Assembly (NCBI GenBank): GCA_015488295.1
Contig: WFOC01000070.1
Location: forward strand, 1-45,657
Length of the DNA stretch: 45,657 nucleotides
Reading direction: 5' to 3'
Origin: Gammaproteobacteria bacterium
GTDB lineage: Bacteria > Pseudomonadota > Gammaproteobacteria > SZUA-229
Below the pieces are notes generated by a model that ran no database searches, was not told where the DNA came from, and saw only the letters and a program-made list of their open reading frames with translations. Numbering within the stretch: position 1 is the first letter of the stretch; every line of letters starts with the position of its first letter. Shown here in pieces: positions 32,684-41,013 of the stretch. The translations under genes and the position numbers were made by a program.

Positions 32684-33324
32684 TGCATTCTCCGGTGACA
32701 GTCACTGCAATAACCCGTTTGATGACACGCGCCGCATTGCGCCGGTGCCATGCGCGCATCCAGCCCATGCAGGGTTTTGTAACCCAGAGGATGCATGTCA
32801 CCTTTACTCATGTTTCGTTTGAAGTGACAGTCTGTGCAAAACGCCGTTTTTTTGTGACAGGTATTGCAGGCAGCCTGATCCTGCTGCGCATCAAGGGCGT
32901 GATTATTTGTATAATCGTAATTATGATCCGCCGGCCAGATTGACGATGGCTGTATGTGACACAAACGGCACTCGGACGGCGCGTTCATTTTTTCAACATG
33001 GCAATCATGGCAGATAACTTCCAGCGCTTCGTTGTTTATCTGCCGGAGTTGCGCCAGGATTTTTTCATCGTGCACATTATTTTTACTGAAAGGATGACAT
33101 AACATGCAGGCATCACCACCGGCCTCCATTACATCCATATGCGGTTTATGCGGATAAAAAATATCCGCCTTATCCTGACGAATCTGCCACCAGCTTTTTT
33201 CTTTTTTGTCTACTGCTTCTTTTTTACCGAACACTTCAGGCAGTGCCTCCGCTTCACCCTGCACAGCAAGCGGCAACATCAGCGGCGATATAAACAACAG
33301 CAGCATAAAAAAGCATTTACTCAT
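32680..33324 (-). CDS. Periplasmic heptahaem c-type cytochrome
   Basis: Starting at ATG 33324 (GGAG six bases upstream), the protein is 214 residues with a signal peptide (MSKCFFMLLLFISPLMLPLA). It has seven CxxCH motifs: CMLCH, CHDCH, CRLCH, CNTCH, CTDCH, CGACH, CSDCH. The last four are closely spaced at the C-terminus, as in compact NrfB/CymA-like or Shewanella-type carriers. It lies directly after the barrel gene in the operon, so it may plug or feed the barrel as MtrA does MtrB; this is inference. Confidence 0.85.
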   Translation of the reverse strand: MSKCFFMLLLFISPLMLPLAVQGEAEALPEVFGKKEAVDKKEKSWWQIRQDKADIFYPHKPHMDVMEAGGDACMLCHPFSKNNVHDEKILAQLRQINNEALEVICHDCHVEKMNAPSECRLCHIQPSSIWPADHNYDYTNNHALDAQQDQAACNTCHKKTAFCTDCHFKRNMSKGDMHPLGYKTLHGLDARMAPAQCGACHQTGYCSDCHRRMQ

Positions 33325-33337
33325 TGACCGCTCCATT

Positions 33338-34639
33338 TCATCGACCACTCCAGCTGCTATCATCAAAGCGATAACTCAGCCTGAAACTGAAACGGTATTC
33401 ATCCTCAAGATTCTCATCGTAAATATAGCGTGCGTTAAAATCAATAAACAGATCCGATTGCAGCATCCGCTCTACCACCACCTGCAATGCCAGCACCCGG
33501 CTGTTTTTTTCTGGTGATGTATCTTTATACTGCAGGGCTGTGTTGAAGCGCGCACGCATGGTCGCTGACACGCTTTTGTCACAGCCCAGATAAAGACTGT
33601 GAACAACATCTTCTTTCAGCACCAGGCTATCCCACTGCAACTGCCAGTTGAACTTTTTTTCGCTGGCGGCTTTTTTCTCGAAGCCGGCACTGACTCCATA
33701 ACCGCTATTACCAAACTCTCGCCATACTTTCCGCCCGCGAACATAATACTGCTGATTCCATTGATGCTGGCGAAACAGTTCGCCCTGCAAAGTCGTCTGC
33801 CGGCCGTTGGCATATACCGAATAAAACAGCTCCTTAAAACTCAGGCGCGTCTGCTTTGGATTCCATCGGTTATAACTTACACGCGCCAGGCCAGCATCTT
33901 CTGAACTGAACTGAACGCCGGCGTTGATTGTTTCCGCTGCATTATTTTCCAGCAGGTAGTTGCCGGTAAAAAACAGCCTGACCGGCTGCAGCGCAGTTTT
34001 ATCTTTTGCCTGATCACCCTCAGCGGAGAAACGCCAGTGCAGGTAGTTTTGCTTTGTCTCTTTATACAGTTGCTGCCAGCCGGCATGCACACTGGCATTT
34101 TGCAGCAGGGCATTATCAATATGAGAAAACTGTTGCGTCACATCAAGGCCATAGATCCGGCCTGCATCAATGGCATGATAGTTTTCCAGTTGTCGCGGAC
34201 GACCAACATGAAAACCTGCCCGCCAGTCGTTGCCGGCATAATCTGCCTGCACACCATCCAGGCTGTAAAAACCCAGCAGGTCGGAACGATTGAAGCGACC
34301 CAGCGTGTAATCGATGGCAGCCGTGCGTTGTGAAAAAAACAGCTGGTTTATCTGCTGATCAGCGCGATTGTCCAGATAGTCCGGCACATCCGTTTCTTTA
34401 TAGCGCAGGTCAAACTGTGCACCAGCATGCATCGTCTGCTGTTCACTGAGCCAGTTAATTTCCGCCTGCTCTTCAATATAGTGCCTGCTGTAATACGCCA
34501 CCTGCTCTGTTTCAAGATGCGTATCCAGCCTGCCTGAAACATACGCGCGCGCGATACCGGAACAACTAAAAATCATCACACATACAACAACACGCTTTAC
34601 ATCTACCCGCAAACGGCCTCTGTTCGAGCCTGTAAACAT
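33338..34639 (-). CDS. Outer-membrane beta-barrel protein of the cytochrome operon
   Basis: The 433-residue protein (ATG 34639; 34672 is an alternative) has a signal region ending near SGIARA and then many amphipathic strands with aromatic girdles (RDTH-like, YTLGRFNRSDLLGFYSLDG, YLHWRFSAEGD, LFFTGNYLLE), ending RFSFRLSYRFDD. No CxxCH motif is present. In porin-cytochrome systems a barrel of this kind holds a multihaem protein to cross the outer membrane. I cannot match it by eye to MtrB, OmbB or ExtD. It is placed between the Cys-rich peptide and the heptahaem gene. Confidence 0.78.
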   Translation of the reverse strand: MFTGSNRGRLRVDVKRVVVCVMIFSCSGIARAYVSGRLDTHLETEQVAYYSRHYIEEQAEINWLSEQQTMHAGAQFDLRYKETDVPDYLDNRADQQINQLFFSQRTAAIDYTLGRFNRSDLLGFYSLDGVQADYAGNDWRAGFHVGRPRQLENYHAIDAGRIYGLDVTQQFSHIDNALLQNASVHAGWQQLYKETKQNYLHWRFSAEGDQAKDKTALQPVRLFFTGNYLLENNAAETINAGVQFSSEDAGLARVSYNRWNPKQTRLSFKELFYSVYANGRQTTLQGELFRQHQWNQQYYVRGRKVWREFGNSGYGVSAGFEKKAASEKKFNWQLQWDSLVLKEDVVHSLYLGCDKSVSATMRARFNTALQYKDTSPEKNSRVLALQVVVERMLQSDLFIDFNARYIYDENLEDEYRFSFRLSYRFDDSSWSGR

Positions 34640-34643
34640 GGAC

Positions 34644-34874
34644 TTATTTATATGCGTCCTTGCCTTCAACAAAAAACTCGCTTCGCCGTTTTTTTAATTT
34701 CGCCCAGGCAACGATAGAACCCAGGGCGATAACACAACTGCCGCAACTGATACAACGCCCCTGCGTTGTCAGTGTGCAGTTACTGGTAACGGCGATATGG
34801 CCGAGCGCAAACCCGGCACCAGCCAGCCATGGCATTACCTTTTCGAAAGTTACTTTTTTCTCTTCATACTTCAT
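34644..34874 (-). CDS. Small Cys-rich membrane protein
   Basis: A 76-residue protein (ATG 34874; a longer frame to 34940 has no clear site). Two hydrophobic segments (about residues 14-30 and 47-58) flank a loop with four Cys, C33, C41, C44, C47 (NCTLTTQGRCISCGSC), spaced CX7CX2CX2C. The C-terminus is basic. The Cys set could bind an iron-sulfur cluster or zinc, or take part in thiol chemistry. It sits between the octahaem and barrel genes, so it is part of the operon. I do not recognise the family. Confidence 0.7.
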   Translation of the reverse strand: MKYEEKKVTFEKVMPWLAGAGFALGHIAVTSNCTLTTQGRCISCGSCVIALGSIVAWAKLKKRRSEFFVEGKDAYK

Positions 34875-34955
34875 GGCGTGACTCTTTATTACTGCGACAA
34901 AAGGCTGTTGCCGCGAAGCGGGTAAGCTGCGCGGCAACATGCTTTTTTTATAAAC

Positions 34956-37898
34956 TTACACTGACTGTTTTTTAGCCCTGATACGCAAGCTATATAAAGC
35001 CGGCAGCAATAACAGCAGCCACGGTGCTGAACCGCCGCCACTGGACGCGGCTTCAGCCACTGATGATGAGACATTGCTCTCATCTGCCAGTGCGATGGTG
35101 TAATAACTGAAGTGCACCGTTCTGAATACCAGGTAGCCATCTTCTTCATCGGTCTGCTTGTTCAGCAGGACGATGTTGGCCGCATCAACCGTTGACCACT
35201 GCTCACCATCGCTGGAAGTGATCAGACGAATTTTATCCAGGCTGGTTTCCGAACCTTTATATGGCAGCTTGACCAGCACACTGGCACTGCCGAAGTTGCT
35301 CACATCGTTGCCACTGCTGTCACTCGCCTGCAATGAGAATACTGATGTATTCAGACCACCGAATCCGGCAGCCGCAGCAGAATTCACCACCGCTTTATCA
35401 GCCAGTGCAATCTTGAACTTATAATCAGGGAACACTCGTTCGGTCTGGCTGTTAACCACCGGCATCACTGCCACCTTGCGTACATCCGGTTCGCCGTACA
35501 CCGGTGCAAACACATACAGTTCATTTCCTGCCTGCTGAACAAGCGTATCGATATGATCCGCCCGGAGTACGCCGGCAAGCGCAGCAGCTTCTACCGTGCT
35601 GTGCCGACTGACCTTGCCAGACATTTCAGATGCTATGTCCGCATTCAATATACTCAGCGAAGGATTAATGCGCGTGCTTTGTAAAATATCCGCCACATTA
35701 ATGGAAACCACGCCGTTGGCATCGACTTTCATATAATCCTTATCCAGCTCGACAATGCCTTCTGTAATCAGGCGCGTATCTGGCAGGGTAAATATGTCCA
35801 GCGAGTTTGTTGTACCAAGCACACTGTCGTCAGCCACCAGCGCACTGAAAGCACCATTCTGTTTCCGCGCATGACAGTCTTCACACTGCAACGACTCCGG
35901 TCCCGGACGGGTGTTGTGGTTCATGATGTACTGGTTTGATTCAGTCAGCACCATGACGGCGTTGGCATTTTCAATACCTTTCATCTTGAACACTTTGTTG
36001 TAGGCGTTACGCAGCGCCAGGTAACCGGCGTAATCTTCCGGATCACCATAACGGATACTGCCATGTGATTCACGCGCACTGACCTGCGCCAGCTCGGCAC
36101 CGGTTTCCGGATCGACAATCACGCCATACATTTCATCCGTCGCCATCACCATGCCAGGCATGGATGTATCGGCACCACGCAACTCAAAAACTTTGTTGCG
36201 CTCGGTTTTGCTCAGGATGGTGCCGGTGTTTTTGTCTTTCCAGTAAGCACGATCACGCTGTGCGTAAGGAATAATACGCAGCTCACCATCTTCTTCCTGA
36301 CGGTAGCGATACAGGATGGGCAAGGTTCTGCCACGCGCAACCTTGTCTGTAATATGGCAGGCCTGACAGGTCATCACATCCAGATGCGTCTGCGTAATGC
36401 GCGACAATGAGTCGGCGGTATAACCAAACATGTCGCCCTGGGTTTTCCAGAGTTGTAAATGCGCATTCAGCATGCTGTCCTGACCGGAAGGAATCGCCGG
36501 TGTTTCTGCATCGTCATGGCAATACACACAACTGCGTGCATTCGGGCTGTAGTCCAGATCGTTACGCAGATCCATATCCGAATTTCCTTTCAGGAAATTA
36601 TGGTTGGCATCGAGATCAACGTTGGCATAATCAGGTTTGTAGTAATTGCGCGAATGACAGGCGTTGCAGTTTTCAATCTGCCGCTCGACACCGTTCTCTG
36701 TCCAGGTCAAACCTTTATGCACATCATCCTTGTAGTCTTCGATCAACAGACCGTCTTCATCATAAGTAGGCGTTGCATCTTCACCAAAACCGTAGAAACC
36801 ACGGCGTGAGTTACTAGTTCTGTGACAGGCCATGCAGTTTTCATTTTCAGGAAAACGCAACATGGGGATGGCCACTTTTTTGTTGGCATCAAACGCATCC
36901 ACATTCCAGTTGATAACAGGGTTCGCATCAGCATCAAGATTCAATGCATAGTTTGGCTCTGTTCGCATGTGGATGGCATCGGGCGATGCCGTGTCGCGAC
37001 TGAAGTTAAGCAGCGTCTTATCGTTCGCCGGATCAGCCGTCATATTCAGATTAAGAAATTCCAGAATGCCGGTGCCGGCATATTTGAAAAAGCCCTCGCG
37101 TACCAGCATGGTACGACGCAGCTCCTTGGCGTGTGCCGGCGCATCACTGGCGGTGTCTTCTCCGGTAAGCGGATCGATAGTCACCAGCTGCGGATCGGTT
37201 TTAACCATCGCGTTTCTATCGGCGTGACAAAGGAAACAATCGGCTTCAACCACGCCGCTTTTTTTCCAGTCCCACTGGGTAACCACATCTTCCTCGGCAG
37301 GCTGATTATTTTCATCCGTACCACGGTTAAAGTAATCACCATCAAACGGTTTTACAGTACTGGCATCGGTTTCATCATAGCGAACACCGTTGCGGTCTTT
37401 CTCCATCCAGCCACCACCGGTGTGGCAACCAACACAACGCTGCACCAGACCAGCTGAACCTTTGTCGGCAAAATCAGACTCACTGGTATTCGATTTTTTC
37501 GCCAGGCGATCCGGGTTACTGCTACCCATGCAGTTATAACCACCGAAATATCCCGGTGACACAAGAATTGGCACACCATGATTTTTACCAAAATTATCGT
37601 CCGCTTCATCCCGGCCCATTTCGAAATGGAAAGCGGATGTAATTGACTCGTAGTCATGACAACCCGAAGTACCACAGGTTGTTTTTGAACTATAAGGCTG
37701 ACCACTGTCCAACACATGGTTGCCCTGCTCATCAAGTATCGGTATCGCCGGATGCAACACAGGTGCAGCCTGAAGCTGCATAGCCGTCAGCGATAAAAGC
37801 AGAGCGATTAAAAATCTTGAAAAAATATTTTTACGGCCAACGTCCTTGCCAGGATTTATAACACTACCGGTAGCACCGGCCAATACATCAGTTTTCAT
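34956..37898 (-). CDS. Large octahaem c-type cytochrome with GlyGly-CTERM-like tail
   Basis: The 980-residue protein, first in the operon, has a long N-region then a hydrophobic signal ending near LQA (about residue 44). It has seven CxxCH motifs (CVGCH, CFLCH, CMACH, CNACH, CVYCH, CQACH, CEDCH) and one CX4CH (CGTSGCH, about residue 76), spread over residues 76-680. A Cys-poor C-terminal domain ends SSGGGSAPWLLLLLPALYSL followed by basic residues, as in GlyGly-CTERM sorting signals cut by rhombosortase and linked to type II secretion. It is the best candidate for a surface-exposed terminal cytochrome. Confidence 0.9.
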   Translation of the reverse strand: MKTDVLAGATGSVINPGKDVGRKNIFSRFLIALLLSLTAMQLQAAPVLHPAIPILDEQGNHVLDSGQPYSSKTTCGTSGCHDYESITSAFHFEMGRDEADDNFGKNHGVPILVSPGYFGGYNCMGSSNPDRLAKKSNTSESDFADKGSAGLVQRCVGCHTGGGWMEKDRNGVRYDETDASTVKPFDGDYFNRGTDENNQPAEEDVVTQWDWKKSGVVEADCFLCHADRNAMVKTDPQLVTIDPLTGEDTASDAPAHAKELRRTMLVREGFFKYAGTGILEFLNLNMTADPANDKTLLNFSRDTASPDAIHMRTEPNYALNLDADANPVINWNVDAFDANKKVAIPMLRFPENENCMACHRTSNSRRGFYGFGEDATPTYDEDGLLIEDYKDDVHKGLTWTENGVERQIENCNACHSRNYYKPDYANVDLDANHNFLKGNSDMDLRNDLDYSPNARSCVYCHDDAETPAIPSGQDSMLNAHLQLWKTQGDMFGYTADSLSRITQTHLDVMTCQACHITDKVARGRTLPILYRYRQEEDGELRIIPYAQRDRAYWKDKNTGTILSKTERNKVFELRGADTSMPGMVMATDEMYGVIVDPETGAELAQVSARESHGSIRYGDPEDYAGYLALRNAYNKVFKMKGIENANAVMVLTESNQYIMNHNTRPGPESLQCEDCHARKQNGAFSALVADDSVLGTTNSLDIFTLPDTRLITEGIVELDKDYMKVDANGVVSINVADILQSTRINPSLSILNADIASEMSGKVSRHSTVEAAALAGVLRADHIDTLVQQAGNELYVFAPVYGEPDVRKVAVMPVVNSQTERVFPDYKFKIALADKAVVNSAAAAGFGGLNTSVFSLQASDSSGNDVSNFGSASVLVKLPYKGSETSLDKIRLITSSDGEQWSTVDAANIVLLNKQTDEEDGYLVFRTVHFSYYTIALADESNVSSSVAEAASSGGGSAPWLLLLLPALYSLRIRAKKQSV

Positions 37899-37916
37899 TC
37901 AGTTACCCTTGGATAG

Positions 37917-37944
37917 ACTCATCAATTTAAATAATACGATGAGT
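37917..37944. repeat. Dyad in the cytochrome-operon leader
   Basis: ACTCATC (37917-37923) and GATGAGT (37938-37944) are perfect inverted repeats around a 14-base AT-rich spacer. If transcription starts near 37942 as the sigma54 site predicts, the dyad lies in the 5' leader. Confidence 0.4.
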
Positions 37945-37951
37945 GCTACAG

Positions 37952-37968
37952 AGCAACATCTGTGCCAA
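37952..37968 (-). promoter_or_regulatory. sigma54 (-24/-12) promoter of the cytochrome operon
   Basis: Minus-strand TTGGCACAGATGTTGCT fits YTGGCACG-N4-TTGCW with full TGGCAC and TTGCT blocks and exactly 10 bases between GG and GC. The start would be near 37942, a leader of about 44 bases to ATG 37898. An upstream motif lies at 38052-38068. Confidence 0.8.
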
Positions 37969-38051
37969 ATAATAATTTTTCAGTATTATTAGAAAGTTAC
38001 AAAAAATCAAAAATTTAAAAAGTCTGAAAAACTGTAAAGCTTTCCTTGCAC

Positions 38052-38068
38052 GTGCGTGATATAACACA
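38052..38068. promoter_or_regulatory. Shared upstream motif, candidate activator site
   Basis: GTGCGTGATATAACACA differs from 25394-25410 at two bases. Its centre is about 95 bases upstream of the -24 element, within the usual range of sigma54 enhancer sites. GTG-TTATAT-CAC on the minus strand is nearly palindromic. Confidence 0.55.
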
Positions 38069-38226
38069 AGCCGTCTGGATCGCGTCCAAAAAAAACTACA
38101 GCAAAATCCCAGCCTGCCTTGCATTCATGAAACAACAGGCGTAAAAATAAAGCCTCACGCTGCAAAAAGCACATCAAATTATTTCAGGCATTAGCACCAT
38201 AAAACCCCACAACACTCAAAGAACAT

Positions 38227-38466
38227 ATGTCTCAAACCACTGACCCTCTGGACAAGCTTCCCCCCATTCTCAGGAAAAATCTGGAACAGAACTTATGCAC
38301 ATGCAATGAGGTTCTCAAGATAGATATTATCAACGCTATTCTAGATGGCGCGACGACTGTGGGAGAGGTTAAAAAACAGACCTACGCCACAACAGGAACG
38401 GGCTGCTGCACCCAACAGGTAGAACGCCTGATTGAGTGTCTTTGCTCGCCAGAAAAAGAAAAATAG
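38227..38466 (+). CDS. BFD-like [2Fe-2S]-binding protein
   Basis: A 79-residue protein with the helical BFD pattern: LCTCNEVLKIDIINAILDGA (C24, C26), then TVGEVKKQT and GTGCCTQQVERLIECL (C60, C61). BFD domains bind a [2Fe-2S] cluster through CxC and CxxC. Here the second pair is adjacent (CC) with Gln at the usual fourth position, so cluster binding is possible but altered. It is divergent from the cytochrome operon. An FNR-type promoter follows it, so it does not clearly share a transcript with nrdD. Confidence 0.7.
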   Translation: MSQTTDPLDKLPPILRKNLEQNLCTCNEVLKIDIINAILDGATTVGEVKKQTYATTGTGCCTQQVERLIECLCSPEKEK

Positions 38467-38601
38467 TTTTACTCCTGAACAAACATACCTGGCAAGCAAA
38501 AAATCACACGGCTTGCCACCTCATGCACCAGGCATCAAAGCTGAACAAAACCGGCTCTGATAGCAACACCAGAACCAGACCACTTCCAAGCAAATCATTT
38601 A

Positions 38602-38615
38602 TTGATCTGGATCAA
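38602..38615 (+). promoter_or_regulatory. Perfect FNR/ANR box upstream of nrdD
   Basis: TTGATCTGGATCAA matches TTGAT-N4-ATCAA exactly. With the site at -41.5 the start would be near 38650, and an AT-rich -10 (AATATAT) sits at about 38634-38640. The position predicts activation of the riboswitch-nrdD transcript without oxygen. Confidence 0.8.
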
Positions 38616-38659
38616 ATAATCAAAAAACCAATCAATATATGGTGCGTACCTTAGTAACA

Positions 38660-38780
38660 AACCCAACATGTAGTGCCTGTTGGGAACGCAGGGGAATCCG
38701 GTGAAAATCCGGAGCTGTCGCGCAACGGTCACAGAGCCAGGCTAGCAATAGATCGCTCTTGAAGCCCGAATACCTGCCTG
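38660..38780 (+). ncRNA. Cobalamin riboswitch controlling nrdD
   Basis: The core has the B12 hallmarks: AGTGCCTGTTGGGAACGC, GGGGAATCCGGTGAAAATCC, then GGAGCTGTCGCGCAACGGT (the B12 box) and GAGCCAGG...ACCTGCC near the end. It lies upstream of the B12-independent ribonucleotide reductase and is followed at once by a terminator, as expected for a switch that stops transcription when cobalamin is present. The exact ends are approximate. Confidence 0.88.
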
Positions 38781-38805
38781 CAAATGCTTCGGCGTTTGTT
38801 TTTTT
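38781..38805 (+). terminator. Riboswitch terminator
   Basis: CAAATGC and GCGTTTG form a 7-bp stem (one G-T pair) capped by a TTCG tetraloop, followed by seven T. It directly follows the riboswitch core and precedes the nrdD start by about 105 bases, so it is probably the expression platform. Confidence 0.8.
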
Positions 38806-38910
38806 CCTATGGTCTCGCGTAAAGTCCCGGAAAGGTCGATGATAAAAATTTCAGCTGCCTGCCCGCCTGCGCGTCTCCTGTCATTATAAAAATCATAAAG
38901 GGGAAGCAAA

Positions 38911-41013
38911 ATGTCTTTAGACACCGATGTCAGTGAAAAACTGGCAAACATCATCAATGATCAACACGCGCTGGCATACCGGCTGCCACGCCGTATTCGC
39001 AAACGTGATGGCCGCGAACAGGCCTTCGACAGCGCACGCATCGAGCAGGCCATTTTAAAAGCCGCGCAATCAACCGGCGAGTTTTCTCAGACCGAGGCGC
39101 AGTTAATCTGCACCCACGTACTCAAGGTGCTGGCACACCTCAACGATGACACACCCGGCATCGAGCGTATTCAGGATACCGTGGAGCAGGTGCTGATCAG
39201 CGCCAACTATCTGAAAACCGCTCGCGCCTATATTGTTTATCGCGAACAGCACCAACGCCTGCGCGAAGACAAGAAAACTCTGGTCGATGTCTCACACGCG
39301 GTGAATGAATACCTTGATCGTGCCGACTGGCGGGTATCAGCAAACGCCAACCAGGGTTATTCGCTGGGCGGCCTGATTCTCAACAGCGCGGGAAAGATCA
39401 TCGCCAACTACTGGCTCAGCCACGTTTACCCACCCGCCATCGGCGAGGCCCACCGCACCGGTGACATTCATATCCACGACCTGGACATGCTCAGCGGCTA
39501 TTGCGCCGGCTGGTCGTTGCGCACCCTGCTCAACGAAGGCCTGAACGGGGTACCGGGACAGGTCGAGTCTGCACCACCAAAACACATGTCCAGCGCCATC
39601 GGCCAGATCGTGAATTTTCTCGGCACATTGCAAAACGAATGGGCCGGCGCACAGGCTTTCAGTTCCTTCGATACTTACATGGCTGCCTTTGTGCGCAAGG
39701 ACAAGCTGAATTATTCACAGGTGCGGCAATACATGCAGGAGCTGATCTACAACCTCAACGTGCCTTCACGCTGGGGCACGCAAACCCCGTTCACCAACCT
39801 GACCTTCGACTGGGTTTGCCCGGAAGACCTGCGTGAACAGATTCCACTGATCGGCGGTGAAGAAATGCCGTTCAGTTACGGCGACCTACAGGAAGAAATG
39901 GACCTGATCAACCGCGCGTATATCGAAGTGATGAGTGAAGGCGATGCCAAAGGCCGGGTTTTCACTTTCCCGATTCCAACCTACAACATCACTCCCGATT
40001 TTCCCTGGCACAGTGAAAACGCCGACCGCCTGTTCGAGATGACCGCCAAATACGGCCTGCCCTATTTCCAGAATTTCCTTAACTCATCACTGAAACCGAA
40101 CATGGTGCGCTCCATGTGCTGCCGCCTGCAACTCGACCTGCGCGAGCTGCTAAAACGCGGCAACGGCCTGTTCGGCTCGGCCGAGCAAACCGGCTCACTG
40201 GGCGTGGTCACCATCAACTGCGCACGACTGGGTTACCTGCACAAGGGCGACAAAGCCGGTCTGCTGAAAGCACTGGATCATCTGCTGGAGCTGGGCCGCG
40301 ACAGCCTGGAAATCAAACGCAAGGTTATTCAACGCCACATGGATGCCGGCCTGTTCCCCTACACCAAACGCTATCTGGGCACACTGCGAAATCATTTTTC
40401 GACGCTGGGAGTCAACGGCATCAACGAAATGATCCGCAACTTCAGCGATGATAAGGACGACATCACCACAGAATACGGCCACACCTTCGCGCTGGATCTG
40501 CTCGACCACATCCGCGCCCGCATGACCGAGTTTCAGGAAAGCACCGGCCACATGTACAACCTGGAAGCCACCCCTGCCGAAGGCACCACTTACCGTTTCG
40601 CCAAGGAAGACCGCAAGCGTTACGCCGATATTCTGCAGGCCGGCAGCGAGGAAAAACCCTACTACACCAACTCGTCACAGTTGCCAGTGGGGTTCACCGA
40701 CGATGCTTTCGAGGCACTGGAGCGGCAACAGACGCTACAATCCAAATACACCGGCGGCACCGTGTTGCACCTTTATATGAGCGAACGCCTTTCCAGCGGC
40801 GAAGCCTGCCGCCGCCTGGTAAAACGTTCACTGAGCAATTTCCGCCTGCCCTACATAACCATCACACCGACATTTTCCATTTGTCCCAGCCACGGTTATC
40901 TTAGCGGCGAACATGAATTCTGCCCGAAATGCGATCAGGAAATCATTCACAAAAAACAACAAGAAATCAATAACAACAACGATGAGGAGTTACGCCATGC
41001 AAACACAAACTGA
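38911..41013 (+). CDS. nrdD: Anaerobic (class III) ribonucleoside-triphosphate reductase, catalytic part
   Basis: The 700-residue enzyme makes deoxyribonucleoside triphosphates without oxygen. An ATP-cone (RKRDGREQAFDSARIEQAIL, about residue 30) regulates activity; the barrel follows, with MCCRLQLDLREL near residue 405 and a zinc-type end (CPSHGYLSGEHEFCPKC, about 668-684). Unlike standard NrdD it stops after an Asn-rich tail and lacks the glycyl-radical loop, which a separate overlapping gene supplies. It starts with AAGGGGAAGC. Upstream control is an FNR box and a cobalamin riboswitch. Confidence 0.93.
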   Translation: MSLDTDVSEKLANIINDQHALAYRLPRRIRKRDGREQAFDSARIEQAILKAAQSTGEFSQTEAQLICTHVLKVLAHLNDDTPGIERIQDTVEQVLISANYLKTARAYIVYREQHQRLREDKKTLVDVSHAVNEYLDRADWRVSANANQGYSLGGLILNSAGKIIANYWLSHVYPPAIGEAHRTGDIHIHDLDMLSGYCAGWSLRTLLNEGLNGVPGQVESAPPKHMSSAIGQIVNFLGTLQNEWAGAQAFSSFDTYMAAFVRKDKLNYSQVRQYMQELIYNLNVPSRWGTQTPFTNLTFDWVCPEDLREQIPLIGGEEMPFSYGDLQEEMDLINRAYIEVMSEGDAKGRVFTFPIPTYNITPDFPWHSENADRLFEMTAKYGLPYFQNFLNSSLKPNMVRSMCCRLQLDLRELLKRGNGLFGSAEQTGSLGVVTINCARLGYLHKGDKAGLLKALDHLLELGRDSLEIKRKVIQRHMDAGLFPYTKRYLGTLRNHFSTLGVNGINEMIRNFSDDKDDITTEYGHTFALDLLDHIRARMTEFQESTGHMYNLEATPAEGTTYRFAKEDRKRYADILQAGSEEKPYYTNSSQLPVGFTDDAFEALERQQTLQSKYTGGTVLHLYMSERLSSGEACRRLVKRSLSNFRLPYITITPTFSICPSHGYLSGEHEFCPKCDQEIIHKKQQEINNNNDEELRHANTN

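Noticed and set aside
34956-37898. Several long antisense frames across the octahaem cytochrome, such as 36822-37457
   Set aside because: They are shadows of a clear multihaem gene with a signal peptide and eight haem motifs.
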